Origin: Azolla caroliniana
Lineage: Eukaryota; Polypodiophyta
Reading direction: 5' to 3'
DNA length: 64,000 bases
Assembly (NCBI GenBank): GCA_043228905.1
Contig: JBHGNT010000012.1
Location: 15,624,001-15,688,000 of the forward strand
Part shown: positions 44,553 to 54,939 of the stretch, piece after piece
Numbering within the stretch: position 1 is the stretch's first letter
How the letters are laid out: the number at the start of each line of letters is the position of its first letter
Position numbers and translations under genes: made by a program
Notes under the pieces: generated by a model
The model's database searches: none
The model's input: only the letters and a program-made list of their open reading frames with translations
What the model was told of the DNA's origin: nothing

Positions 44553-44753
44553 CCGCAATACCAGGCAAACCTGCATCGACCTTATATCTAATAAATGCGG
44601 GTCATATTAGCTCTAGATTTACTATGGTTATCCGAGTAGCAAGGTACTATGATTTAATGAGCCATTCGTAGTTTCACAGTACAAAAAAGTTTATACTTAC
44701 ACATGCATGGCTTAATCTTTGAGACAACCATATGACTACTGGCAGGATGAACC
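44553..44753 (-). rRNA. 5' fragment of 18S rRNA, degenerate
   Basis: On the - strand from 44753: GGTTCATCCTGCCAGTAGTC, then CTCAAAGATTAAGCCATGCA, TGTGAAACTACGAATGGCTC, GCTACTCGGATAACCATAGT and GCATTTATTAGATATAAGG. These follow the start of eukaryotic 18S rRNA in order, with two internal deletions (after ATTAAATCA and after GAGCTAATA) and scattered substitutions. It covers roughly the first 250 positions and is clearly a dead fragment, not an rDNA unit. Confidence 0.88.
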
Positions 44754-45145
44754 ATGTAACTATCCTCTATTACGCATGCAACCCGAAAGAGGGTCAAGTG
44801 CTCTGAATATGTTACGCACTCGAGTGATCATACACTCTCAAGTGTGTGTTCACACACTAGACTAGGTTGAGCTTGATTCTCAACAGTATTCTTATTCGGT
44901 GGCTTCGTCGACTTCCTAACTATTTACCTACTTATGTCTACTTCGGAGATTTGGTCTTCTTCTCCATAATAGAGAACGATACGGGTCAACAATTTTGTGA
45001 GAAGGGTTAGGCTACCTCACACTCCAATTGTTGAAGTGACACAAGAACACTACACTATTATCCAGGCATCGTGGTCAACGGTAGTAGTCAGAGTCCCAAT
45101 GGCTCGCTTGACTCACCTTCCACGACATAATTTGGTGAACTTGAC

Positions 45146-45640
45146 ATGAAAGAGCTACAAGGGAGGATGACAACGAAAGAAGAAGATTTCACAGAAATGG
45201 TGTCAAGGATGATGATGTGTTTCGAAAGAGAAGGAGAAAAACGAGAAGCGGCTCAACATGCAGTCGAAAGCGTGGTCAAAAAAGTTAGTCGTTTCAATGG
45301 GGACAAAGTCCCAAAAATTTTAAAAGCCTACATTGCCAAAAGGATTCCACGAGATGTGAATGAGGCAATGAAGCTCAATTTTTTTTGTCAAGTGGTGGTC
45401 GTGCCAATGCATGAAGAGGTCGAAAACCTTCAAGAAGCTCATGACTCATGGGAATCCTTCGAGGAAGCGCTATTAGAGATGTACGACTACGAAGAGATGA
45501 GGGAAAGAAGTCGATATGAATTTGACCTAAGGGTAGCATCGATAAAGACCCACCAAAGCACCATGCATGCCTTCCTATAGTTCGAGCGTCGTTTTGCTCA
45601 ACTCTTGATGGGGGATCAAATATTGGTGTTAAGAGTGTAT
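45146..45640 (+). pseudogene. U gag, N-terminal domain
   Basis: The frame reads MKELQGRMTTKEEDFTEMVS, VVKKVSRFNGDKVPKILKAY, WESFEEALLEMYDYEEMRER and STMHAFL, each matching Y Gag in order. A TAG at 45578-45580 replaces the Glu of Y's FLEFEHRLARL, and the frame continues FERRFAQLLMGDQILVL. Gag sequence resumes at about 46090 (VLMFMKSIDKKESLMV). Confidence 0.75.
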
Positions 45641-46459
45641 TATGAAAAAATAGACCAATTAAAGAAAAAGAAAGGTAAATAGATTGGATAGGAGAACCCG
45701 TTCCACCTGACCACCCTTGAGCTATGATCAAGACATAGCCAACCTACCACCAATGTTCCATACCGACAGATATTAGGATGACTAATACCTTGGAAGAGAT
45801 AACACAACCATAGTGATGAAAGCCTAGCCCGCAACACCGGTGTCTTAAGATAGCCGCCTTTGGACGTAATGTGTTTTATGAGGGTGGCGAGGCCTCATAT
45901 TTATACCTTTACCTAGGCCCCTTGAATAAATGTTCCTTTCTCAAATATTTTCCATTCATTGATTTTCAAGATCATGATAGTGCATGCACCTATCATTCCT
46001 TCTATCTAATCACATTAGTGAATATACCCTTCGTTTATGAAAATACTAGTGACCTACCCTCGCTTACATTATGTGTGCATAAAAATTGGTCGAGGTGAAT
46101 AAGGTCCTAATGTTCATGAAGTCGATCGATAAAAAAGAAAGCCTGATGGTCATCAGAGTCCAACTCGAGGACAATGACGATCAAACAAACTCACAAAAAA
46201 TTGGGCTGCAGTGAGAAGAGTATGCCGATGGACGAGACGAGTCAACCTTCCTAAGGAAGGCTTACAAGAGCTTAAAGGGACAAGTCAAGCCCAAAGTGAA
46301 GCCTACAATGGAGCTGAAACCTTGGGAAGGTGTGGAAGAGGAGGAAGCCACCATCTGAAAAAGTGCAGCCAAATGATGTGGTCGATACGAAGGCCCAAGT
46401 ACATACAACCACAGTATCACAAGAAAAGGTGTGGAACAAGCCACCTTCTTGTTTTGCAG

Positions 46460-47180
46460 AGAAATGATGGTCAAGGATGAGGTAGATAACCTGAAAGAGG
46501 CGAACACCAACCCAAAAGAGGATGTGTTTTGGAACTCGTGTTGTGTTCAGGACCACAAGCAACGATGATAAAACTAGGGGAGAAGGTGTAGAACAAGTCA
46601 CCTTCTTGTCTTGCGATGAAACGAAGGCCAAGGATGAGGCGGATAACCTGAAAGAGGCGAACACCAATCCAAAAGAGGATGAGTGTTTTGGAACTCGTGT
46701 TGTGTTCAAGACCGCAAGCAACGATGATAAAACTAGGGGAGAAGGTGTGGAACAAGACACCTTCTTGTCTTTCGATGAGACGAAAGCCAAGGATATGGCG
46801 GATAACCTAAAAGAGGCGAACGACAACCCAAAAGAGGATGAGTGTTTTGGAAGTCATGTTGTGTTCAGGACCGCAAGCGACAATGATAAAATGAGGGGAG
46901 AAGGTGTGTAACAAGCCACTTGCTTGTCTTGTGATGAAACGAAGGGCAAGGACGAGGCCGGTAACATGAAAGTGACATACGTCACCCCAAGAGTGGATGA
47001 GTGTTTCAAAACACGCATTGTGTTCGGAACCTCAAGCGACGACGAAGAAACCACGGGTGAAGGTGTGGAACAAGTCACCTTCTCGACATGTGATGAAATG
47101 ACGACCGAGGATAATGACGATAACACAAGACTGGAAAGGGCCATCTCGAGAGTCAACAAATCTCTTTGTTACTAAGAAGA
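46460..47180 (+). repeat. 159-bp (53-codon) tandem repeat in U gag tail
   Basis: GGAACTCGTGTTGTGTTC or its variant recurs at 46531, 46690 and 46849 with a period of exactly 159 bp, with a more diverged unit from about 47008. The period is a multiple of three. The repeated peptide contains TRGEGVEQVTFLSCDETKAK; Y has a single related copy (EEGVKQATLLSCERTMAKDK). Frame breaks occur between units. Confidence 0.82.
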
Positions 47181-47702
47181 CCATCTTGCAAGAAGCATAT
47201 CTGGGAAGATGTTTTTCATTTACATTCTTGTCTTTTGGAAAGAGCGGCTAAATCAAGTCTCCAATTAGGTGAAGGTAGTATGACGACTCTATCCATTGTT
47301 GCGGAAATGAAAGGGAAGAGAGGGATGAGTGTTTCGGAGCACGCATTGCATTTAAAACACCAAGTGACGAAGAGGCAAGCATAACGAGTGTGAGGCCTTT
47401 ACGGTTAAGTTGACAACCACAGACAACAACGCCAAGACAGAGGTGGCTATGGGCAATACGACAAACGACGAAGAGGCCAAACAAAGCACAACAGTGCATG
47501 ATGAAGACCAAGGGGACCAGGAAAAGATGAAGGTTGTTCCTTGGGATGTGATTAGGACATTCAACTCGGAGGACACAATCACAAAAATCAAACGAACGGT
47601 GGTCAACTCTATCGCAAGGGCATACCAAGAAAGAGGACGAAGAGGGAAACATGCAATGTGGTCACGTAATGGCCTAAATGTGCGTATGTACTAGGGGGAG
47701 GG

Positions 47703-47909
47703 GCTACAAGAAGTAGTCAATGTCGATGTTCGGATGGGGCCGCACGAAGGCAAGAGCGGATCGTGACGGAAGGAGCAAGGCCGAAGTGCCTTTGACCAAG
47801 GGGACGGTCGGAACGATGGGGTAACATGCACCGTGCACAAAGGGTTATGCTCAGGAAAAGCGAGCGAGGCCACGAGAAACGATCGTGGTAATGCGAAATG
47901 CACAGACAA
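47703..47909. other. Unassigned stretch right of U
   Basis: About 200 bp of GC-richer sequence without a convincing frame or element end; possibly part of a U LTR. Confidence 0.3.
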
Positions 47910-47915
47910 AGAGAA

Positions 47916-48060
47916 GTCGGGCTCTGATCAAAGTGTTCGGAAACCCGTGACAATAACCCGATGGCAATCAAAATCAATCACTATAGACAAAAGAGTCGGG
48001 CTCTAATCAGAGTGTTCGGAAACCCGTGACGATCACCCGATGGCAATCAATCGCCATAGC
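47916..48060 (+). repeat. 79-bp tandem duplication
   Basis: GTCGGGCTCTGATCAAAGTG at 47916 recurs at 47995 with few changes, and the following GTGTTCGGAAACCCGTGAC and CCCGATGGCAATCAA blocks are repeated too. It leads straight into the hexanucleotide array. Confidence 0.8.
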
Positions 48061-48245
48061 CATCATCATAGCCATCCCCATAGCCATAGCCATAGCCATA
48101 GCCATAGCTAGAGACATAGCCATCACCATAGCCATAGCCATCACCATAGCCATAGCCATAGCCATGGCCATAGCCATAGCCATGGCCATAGCCATCACCA
48201 TGGCCATAGCCATAGCCATGGCCATAGCCATCACCATGGCCATAG
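48047..48245 (+). repeat. GCCATA hexanucleotide microsatellite
   Basis: About 200 bp made of GCCATA with GCCATC, ACCATA and GCCATG variants. It opens reading frames on both strands (alternating Ala-Ile or Met-Ala) that are artefacts of the repeat. Confidence 0.93.
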
Positions 48246-48581
48246 CAGACCAAAATGAGAGACACCCACACACACACAAATATGAAGGAAAGGAAGAGAA
48301 GGAGTGGATGGAATGTATGCCAACAAGTTTTGTTTTGGCCCCAAATCACACACAAACTTTATATCATATCATTAGGAGAGATACATTCCCTCATCAGACC
48401 AAACTGAAACCCTAATTCTCTTCTTCTACCCCCCACACAGGTTATCCAGCTACCCACATCTGCTGCACTCAAGACGCCAAGCACCCAATTCCAGATTGAC
48501 AGAGACAGAGGAGGGATTCCAGAGATGGCTACCCCGATTCCATTGATGGTTTTTCCCTGATTCTTCTGGACTTTGCTTCCT

Positions 48582-48588
48582 TATAAAA
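48582..48588 (+). promoter_or_regulatory. Candidate TATA box of the HCCS gene
   Basis: TATAAAA lies 95 bp before the start codon and is followed by a CT-rich leader (TTCTTTCTTCTCTCCTCTCT), as is common in plant 5' UTRs. Inferred from position and sequence only. Confidence 0.45.
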
Positions 48589-48676
48589 GAAATCCCCAAA
48601 ATTCGCACCTCTTTCCTTCATTATTCTTTTGATTAGGGTTTTTTTCTTTCTTCTCTCCTCTCTTTCCTTCCCTGCG

Positions 48677-49714
48677 ATGATGGAAGATTCCAACCAAGAC
48701 CAGAAGCAGCAGAAGAAGAAAGGCATATTTCAAGAGAAAGTCCACGATCTTTACTTCAAGGTATTTCCTGGTTCAGATTGCCCGGTTACAGGATCGGCGA
48801 GGGAAAAGCTTATCGAAGCATCGACTCGATCTCAACAAAGGAAAGAAGAAGAAAAGGCAAAGAAAGAAGAAGAAGAAGAGAAGAAACGGTACAAACATCC
48901 TCATGTTTACGATGTATATGGCCGACGAATCGACAATCAAAATTCAGAAAGAAATGAGGTATGGAGAATGCCCTCGTTTTTGTATAAACCATCTTTAATT
49001 CCTAATGTATCGGATCCTGACTTAAGAAGAAGCAATAAGCTCGATCCAACCAGCCGGTCACGAGCTCTTGATGATCCTGAACCCATCAATCCTGCCAATA
49101 GGATGCCGCTACACCCTAATCAAGACCCATCCCCAGGTCAAAAAGAGAATCTTTCTACTTTTAGGCAAAAGTCGACGATCCCCAAAGCGGGCACCGACGA
49201 GACATGGTTATATCCGTCGCCTCAAATGTTCTATAACAGTCTTGTGAGGAAGAAGAAAGCCGACGATGTTACGGAGAAGGATATGGATGCAGTGGTGGCC
49301 ACTCATAACACTGTTAATGAGGCCACATGGTCGCGCCTCCTCCAATGGGAGCGTTTGTATGGTGAGATGTATCCCGATAAGGCAGAGGAAGATCCAAGGT
49401 TGTTATATTTCCGAGGGCGGCCTCATGACCTCACCCCGAAGGCAGTTTTTAAGAAATTTCTGGGCTATGGTGTGCCATTCGATAGGCATGATTGGACTGT
49501 GGATCGAGGGGGCAGGGAGATGAGGTATGTGATTGATTTCTATTATGATGAGAGTAAGGAATGGCCTTTCTTTGTTGATGTCCGCCCGGCTTTGGATTCC
49601 CCCATGGCTGCACTCTTACGTGCTCGGATGATGATGCGAGAATTCGTTCACTCTCCGGCTTCTCATGTAGAAGAGTCATCGACGAATGTGGATTCTCATA
49701 CTAGTCCAACCTAA
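48677..49714 (+). CDS. HCCS: Holocytochrome c synthase (cytochrome c heme lyase), 345 aa
   Basis: HCCS attaches heme covalently to the CxxCH motif of apocytochrome c in the mitochondrial intermembrane space (cytochrome c maturation System III). Seen here: a CP heme-binding motif at residues 35-36 (SDCPVTG); a Lys/Glu-rich stretch at 51-73; the conserved core from about 142 (NRMPLHPNQDPSPGQ, STIPKAGTDETWLYPSPQMF); His210 in VVATHNTVNEATWSRLLQWE, at the position of the heme-ligand His of animal HCCS; then YPDKAEEDPRLLYFRGRPHD, PFDRHDWTVDRGGREMRYVI and the C-terminal DVRPALDSP. Length and order fit the family. Two adjacent ATGs (48677, 48680) are preferred to one 48 bases upstream because that would add an unrelated hydrophobic start. 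No intron interrupts the frame. The gene symbol follows family usage. The call is very secure; the odd point is its presence in a plant genome. Confidence 0.95.
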   Translation: MMEDSNQDQKQQKKKGIFQEKVHDLYFKVFPGSDCPVTGSAREKLIEASTRSQQRKEEEKAKKEEEEEKKRYKHPHVYDVYGRRIDNQNSERNEVWRMPSFLYKPSLIPNVSDPDLRRSNKLDPTSRSRALDDPEPINPANRMPLHPNQDPSPGQKENLSTFRQKSTIPKAGTDETWLYPSPQMFYNSLVRKKKADDVTEKDMDAVVATHNTVNEATWSRLLQWERLYGEMYPDKAEEDPRLLYFRGRPHDLTPKAVFKKFLGYGVPFDRHDWTVDRGGREMRYVIDFYYDESKEWPFFVDVRPALDSPMAALLRARMMMREFVHSPASHVEESSTNVDSHTSPT

Positions 49715-52034
49715 AGAGAATTGATTCTATGAATCACGATGAAATAGAATTGAGTCTATGAATCATGATGAAATAGAATTGAGTCTACGAATCATGATGA
49801 TCGAGTGAACACACTTTTTTCATGGGGTTCCTTTGTTTTTTCTTTTGCCACATCAAGAAAATTTGCATTCATACTCTTGTTTTGTTTTGTTCATATGAGC
49901 AACTTACCTTGATATAACGGCAAGGAGCAGGGGGGGGGGGGCTAATGAGTTCTTGTTTAAAATAATTGGGATTTAATTTTTTCTCATTGATGTAATGTGT
50001 TTCCCCGTTGTTTCTGAGTTTGTGGTTAAATGACACCACAGTGAGAACATATGTTGGCAAATAAAGTGATAATCTTTATAGATATTGTTGTCCAGCTGCG
50101 GATGTGTTCCTTGATGGTGTAATTATATTGACAATCAAAGATTTTGTAGAGTGGTTTTCTCTCCCCCTCCATTTTTCTTGGCAAATAAAGTGATAATCTT
50201 TATAGATATCGTTGTCCATCTGCGGATATGTTCCTTGATGGTGTAATTATATTGACAATCAAAGATTTTGTAGAGTCTTTTCCTCTCCCTCTCCATTTTT
50301 CTTCATCGGTAAGATCAATCTATAGTTCACATTTAGTCCTGGAAGTTCTTGCATGTAGTACCTAGTTTCATTTGTGGTGTTTAACATATATGGCATTATA
50401 AACATATCAAACATCTATGGTCTTGCATCTTATATTTGATCATGTTTTGGAAACACATCCTCATTCACTGAAAAGACTACTTGAGATATGCACTCTAGAC
50501 GTGCACTATTGATGGAAACACATCGTCATTCACTGAAAACTTGTTGAGATATGCACTCTAGATTTGCACTATTGATCGATATTGTGTATGTGATTTATTT
50601 TGCAAGGCTCTCGTGTATATTTGATTGCAACTAGTAAATCTTCTATTATAGTTCGCCATTGTATGACATACTAATGTGCGTCGGAACACAAAATGTATTG
50701 TGGTATACTTTATGAGAGCTACATGTGCAAAGCTACTTCCTTATATGTTAATATACCCCTTCATTTCATCTAGTGGATCTCCTTGTTTCGTCTTGCAAGA
50801 CTACACTGAAAACTGTTGGTTTTTTATTCTTTTAATAATTTGTCGCTAACACTTGGAGATCTTTCTTTGTCAAAAGTATTCAATGGATAATGATTGAGCT
50901 AATCTGTTCTTGCATTGGGGAGGTTGGGCTTAATGATAGCAATGAAAGATTCAATCTAGGTTTTTCAGTCTCCACCACTGGCAAGGTTTTGTTAGCAGTG
51001 TTGTATACTGTAAGAACAAATGTTTCTTTCTATTGTTCTGATATTCTGGCTAGAAGTTTGCCAGATCTCAGTTACTAAATTGCCTGGCATAGACTCAACG
51101 ATGCATCTTCTATATGAGGATCAGCATTGGCTCGCCAATATAACAGGTTTAACAACACATACCAAAGGACCGATTTCTCTATTACAATGAACTCATTCGT
51201 GATTCTGCATTTGTGCACCCTTTCATATTTTCATGGTGTTAGAAAACCTTACTAAAAATTCTGTATACCTTCTCAAAATGCTGTATGTGTTAATGCCATT
51301 TACAAGAACCTTTGTAGAAACGATGCTTGCATCAAAGTTTCATTGAGTAATTCCTTCTTTTGATTGATTATAGTACGATAAAGCCTCCTGGATTCATTTT
51401 TGCAAGGGATCTCTACCGATTGACATGTATACCAATTGTAAGCTTCTTGTGAGTTTGGACAGGTTTGAATGTAAATGTATTTGCATGGCTTGTAACATAA
51501 AAATCTCATGCAACCTAAAAATCTTGATCATATTGGCTTTTAGTGTAGATTCAAAAAGCATATTTATGTGTAACAATCGGCAACGGTTTGGTTTGGTTCA
51601 GTTTGAGAGTGTCCAAACCAAATCGGTTTGAAACCAAATTGTTGGCATAATATGACCTTGTCCGGTGACATTCCTATGATATCAGTGGTTGTGAATGAAT
51701 ATGTCTTGAGAGGTATACTTTTTTATTGCATTATTGTTTCATATGGCAATGTGTTGAACCATCCATTAGCATATCCTAATCGAACTTGGATGGGGCAAAT
51801 TATGTGCCTTCTAAGAGAACATCCAAGAAAAAGAAGGAAAGCTTTTAAAATTCTTGGATTTTTCTTCTATAACATTGTTAGAGCGAACACATTAAATTTT
51901 TTTGGCCGATTGTTGTCTCAAAAAGACTCTTGAATTTCTTATGAAGGGTGAGAATATTGCCCTCTTTTCATGATCATTAGGTACACTCATGTGTGATGGG
52001 AGTGATAACATAACACTAAGATTTGTTCGAGTGT
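49715..52034. repeat. Intergenic region with local tandem duplications
   Basis: No gene is supported. Short repeats are visible: three units of about 34 bp around GATGAAATAGAATTGAGTCT just after the HCCS stop (49718-49800); a near-perfect duplication of about 98 bp (50054-50152 and 50179-50277, period 125), containing GATAATCTTTATAGATAT; and a smaller duplication around GAAACACATC (about 50450-50575). A G homopolymer lies at 49930-49940. Sequence around 51580-51640 is rich in GGTTT/AAACC. Confidence 0.7.
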
Positions 52035-52200
52035 CATAGTCTTCATGGGTTCCCATATATTCGAATGGATTATGTCAGAGACTCAATTACTCACATTTGT
52101 CTCTTGTGGGAATGGATGTCGGTGTTGCTTCTTGAGTTGGCACACTTGAAAGGCACACATCATTCATTTGATTATTGTTGAAATTTGGAATCGACCGACT
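52035..52200 (-). pseudogene. Copia integrase fossil
   Basis: The stretch parallels V integrase at about 15670-15790: GGGTTCCCATATATTCGAAT against GGTCCCCATACATCCGAATG, and GTGGGAATGGATGTCGGTGT against GGGGAATGGAAGTCGGTGAT. It is old and isolated, with no LTRs seen nearby. Confidence 0.5.
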
Positions 52201-52455
52201 TCAATGACGTCATTCACGGTTTCTAGAGGTTAATGCATCATCTCACACATATAATATCCCATAATGAAATGGATGACAATTTCTTCTAAAAGATGAAGTT
52301 AAGTCACAATAAATAAAAAATACATCTTAGAGTAATATATCTAATTGGAGAACTGCTCGAACATCCTCCCCCATAGAAGCATCATGTCAAGTTAATTAGA
52401 AATTTGAACTAATTTGGGCTTAGAACCGCATGTGGTTAGTACAAACATACTTTTA

Positions 52456-52460
<5 letters not shown>

Positions 52461-52507
<47 letters not shown>
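52461..52507 (-). repeat. AT and AG microsatellite at the 3' tail of LINE A
   Basis: TA repeats pass into GA repeats (TC on the LINE strand) directly at the LINE 3' end GATTTTATTATCGTCTTCAG. Confidence 0.88.
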
Positions 52508-52509
<2 letters not shown>

Positions 52510-52828
52510 TTTATTATCGTCTTCAGAGGTCAAATATGACCTATGAGACCAAAAATATTACATTTCACGTGATACATGTGAAAGTGAGCAACGATTCTCG
52601 ATGTTGAAGAACATTACCAATGAATGTTACAATTGAGAGTGCACATTGTGGTTGTGAGAGAAGTTCGTGCAAGGATTGCGCTTTGTTGAAGATGTGTGGA
52701 AAAGTATGGTCGAATATGATCAAAGGCAGAGCATTGTCTCAAAGTGTGATACTTAAAACTCTCGAACTTGTTTAGGGCAAAGGGTGCATAGTTGACCACT
52801 CTTATCATTTGTGCTCCAATGCCCCGTC

Positions 52829-54835
52829 TCATATTACAATGCATGTGAGCAAAGTCACATGGAAGCAATGGTTTAAATGACAGATAATGGGATGGGCTCT
52901 AACATGTATCGATGCAACACGTGTAGTATAATGTGTGAAACGTGAACCTCTACATTTATCCCATGTCATGATACATTGGCGTTGCAAAAATGCCTCATTT
53001 ACTAAGGAATCTAGTGATGCATCATGAAGCAAGTGTCTTGCATCCCATCTACCAAACCATTTTTCTATATCTTGCATCCAACCCGAACACAAAATTTTGT
53101 TTTTAAGCGTCTTTTGGATCTTTTTGCTTGCTTCTCATGCAATTTTAGGAAGTCGATGTGAGGGACTTTTTTGAACCTTAAGCATATATTCAAAAACCCT
53201 TTCCATGGCCATGATCTCAATGGGAAGCGATCCTGTCTCAAGGAGGAAGGTGTAGAGCGTCTATTTCTTAGCTTGTAGAAACTTTGTAAGAAAATGTTTT
53301 TGGACATTTTCAAACTCTTTTCATGTAGATTTATGCTACCGCCCCATACTTCCACCCCATAGAGAAGAACTGGTGTCACCAAAGTTTCGAAAAGATATTT
53401 CTTGAGGACCCAACACTTAATATCTCCAATATTGCATGTGTTCTCAAACACATAGTATGCTTGCTTACACGCCTCTAAGCGGCATGTAGCACATTTATTC
53501 CATCTATGATTTGAAGGAACTTCAAGGCCAAGATATTTGAAGCTTTCCACACATTCAAGTGGCTCATTGTTGTACATAATGCATGGTTTATCTCTTTTTT
53601 GGCTCTTCACAAGCATAATCTTTGTTTTAGAGCTATTGACACTCAATTTAGTATGTATGCAAAAAAAATCCAATGCTTTCATAAGCTTTTGTGCATCTCC
53701 TAAAGTATTTGCAAAAAGCACTACATCATCCGCATATAGCAAAAGCATAATCACAACATTACGAATGACAACTTCTTTAACACATTCTTCCTTTACAAAC
53801 TTGGTAACAATTTCTTCCAATTCATCAATGCATAGACCAAATAATGTTGGTGAGAGTGAGTATCCTTGCTTAACACCAATAGTGTTATTGAAAAAATCTG
53901 AAAGTCTATCTCTCATATGCACACAACATATAACCTTCTCATAGATTCGGGAAATTGCAAGCATATATTCACTTCGCACCTCAAGTTCTTCCATTCGCCT
54001 CCAAAGATGCTCACGAGGTACCATATCAAAAGCTTTCTTGAAGTCTACAAAGCAACAATATAAACCTTTACCTCTAAGGCGACTTTCCTCCATTAATATT
54101 CGAAGGGTGACAAGGTGATCAATGGTGCTATGGTGTTTTCGAAAGTCAGCTTCTCCATAAGCTCTCTTACCATTTTTTTCAACCCATACACTTACCTTTG
54201 ATTCCAATATACATCCAAATAGTTTTGCCATTAATGAGCCAACCATGATGGTTCGATAGTTGTTTACATTATTTACATCTCCACCTTTATGTAAAGGTTT
54301 GATCCAATTTGTAGTCCAATCATACGGCATACCATGTTGCAATGCATCATTAAACATATCGATTATCCATACACGTGCTTCCTTTCCCGTCCATTTGAGC
54401 ATTTAAGCCTTTATACATTGAAGATTTGCTTGCCATTTGAGAGGCCAATTTCTTAAGTCCTATGCATATATCTTCAATTGTAAAGAAGGGAGACATATAT
54501 GAAAAAGAACCATAATACATCATCTTTCCGGCAAGAGATAACTCATATAAATCTTTACAATGCATAGACAAGCCATGAAGAGTTAAGTCACCATAACTCT
54601 CAACATGTGTCCCCTTTAGATTTCCCCAAAATATAGCACATGCATGTGCTTTCTCTTGCGTTTGGAGAAATTGTTGAGTAACTTCCCATATTCTTCTCTT
54701 TCTTTGAATAAGCTTTTTATACTCATGCAAATGCTTTTGGTCATTTTCTTTATCCTTAACTACATCCAAAACCCTAAGGCACTTTCGAGCTTCACGACAT
54801 TCTTTATCAAACCATTTTTTCAATGGCCTTCTCAC
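52829..54835 (-). pseudogene. LINE A reverse transcriptase
   Basis: The frame from 54402 is open for 445 codons: WIKPLHKGGDVNNVNNYRTI, FVDFKKAFDMVPREHLWRRM, GVKQGYSLSPTLFGLCIDEL and the catalytic YADD in LLLYADDVVLFA, followed by SFKYLGLEV and TPVLLYGVEVWGG, all in LINE order. Upstream, 54835-54415 continues the linker (HEYKKLIQRKRRIWEVTQQF) with a stop and frame change before the RT. A downstream run (53092-52829) contains LLHDASLDSLVNEAFLQRQC. The RT would prime on nicked genomic DNA in the nucleus. Confidence 0.9.
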
Positions 54836-54939
54836 AATGTATTCTCACAATCAAACCTATGCATACATTTGAGATCAATACATAAAGCCCTATGATCGAA
54901 TTCCAATGTCTATTCACCAAATGAGAATTTATGTATACA

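Larger units (their letters stand above)
44246..44885 (-). repeat. W 5' LTR carrying captured rDNA
   Basis: The + strand runs TGTAAAGAATCGATGG to GATTCTCAACA, the ends shared with the 362-bp LTR at 7131-7492. At 640 bp it is longer by about 280 bp, and the excess coincides with foreign DNA: an rRNA fragment (44553-44753) and a stretch that translates well (about 44399-44552). Confidence 0.75.
44886..47702 (+). mobile_element. U: gag-only relative of Y (+ strand), decayed
   Basis: An LTR end CCTTCCACGACA (45116-45127) is followed by TTTGGTGAACTTGACATG, close to the X/Y primer site, and by a Y-like gag from 45146. No protease, RT or integrase follows. A segment of roughly 450 bp (about 45630-46085) interrupts gag. 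A purine-rich GGGGGAGGGG (about 47694-47703) could be the 3' end. The stretch 44886-45115 shows nothing else recognisable and may be LTR. Confidence 0.65.

Noticed and set aside
44553-44753. A functional rDNA unit
   Set aside because: Only the first 200-odd positions are present, with internal deletions, inside a Copia LTR.
48007-48415. Long frames on both strands of the GCCATA array
   Set aside because: Products of a hexanucleotide microsatellite (alternating Met-Ala, Ala-Ile or Tyr-Gly).
48629-48676. Upstream in-frame ATG for HCCS adding 16 residues
   Set aside because: It would add a hydrophobic leader in the CT-rich leader region; HCCS proteins usually lack a cleaved presequence, and the ATGATG at 48677 fits better.
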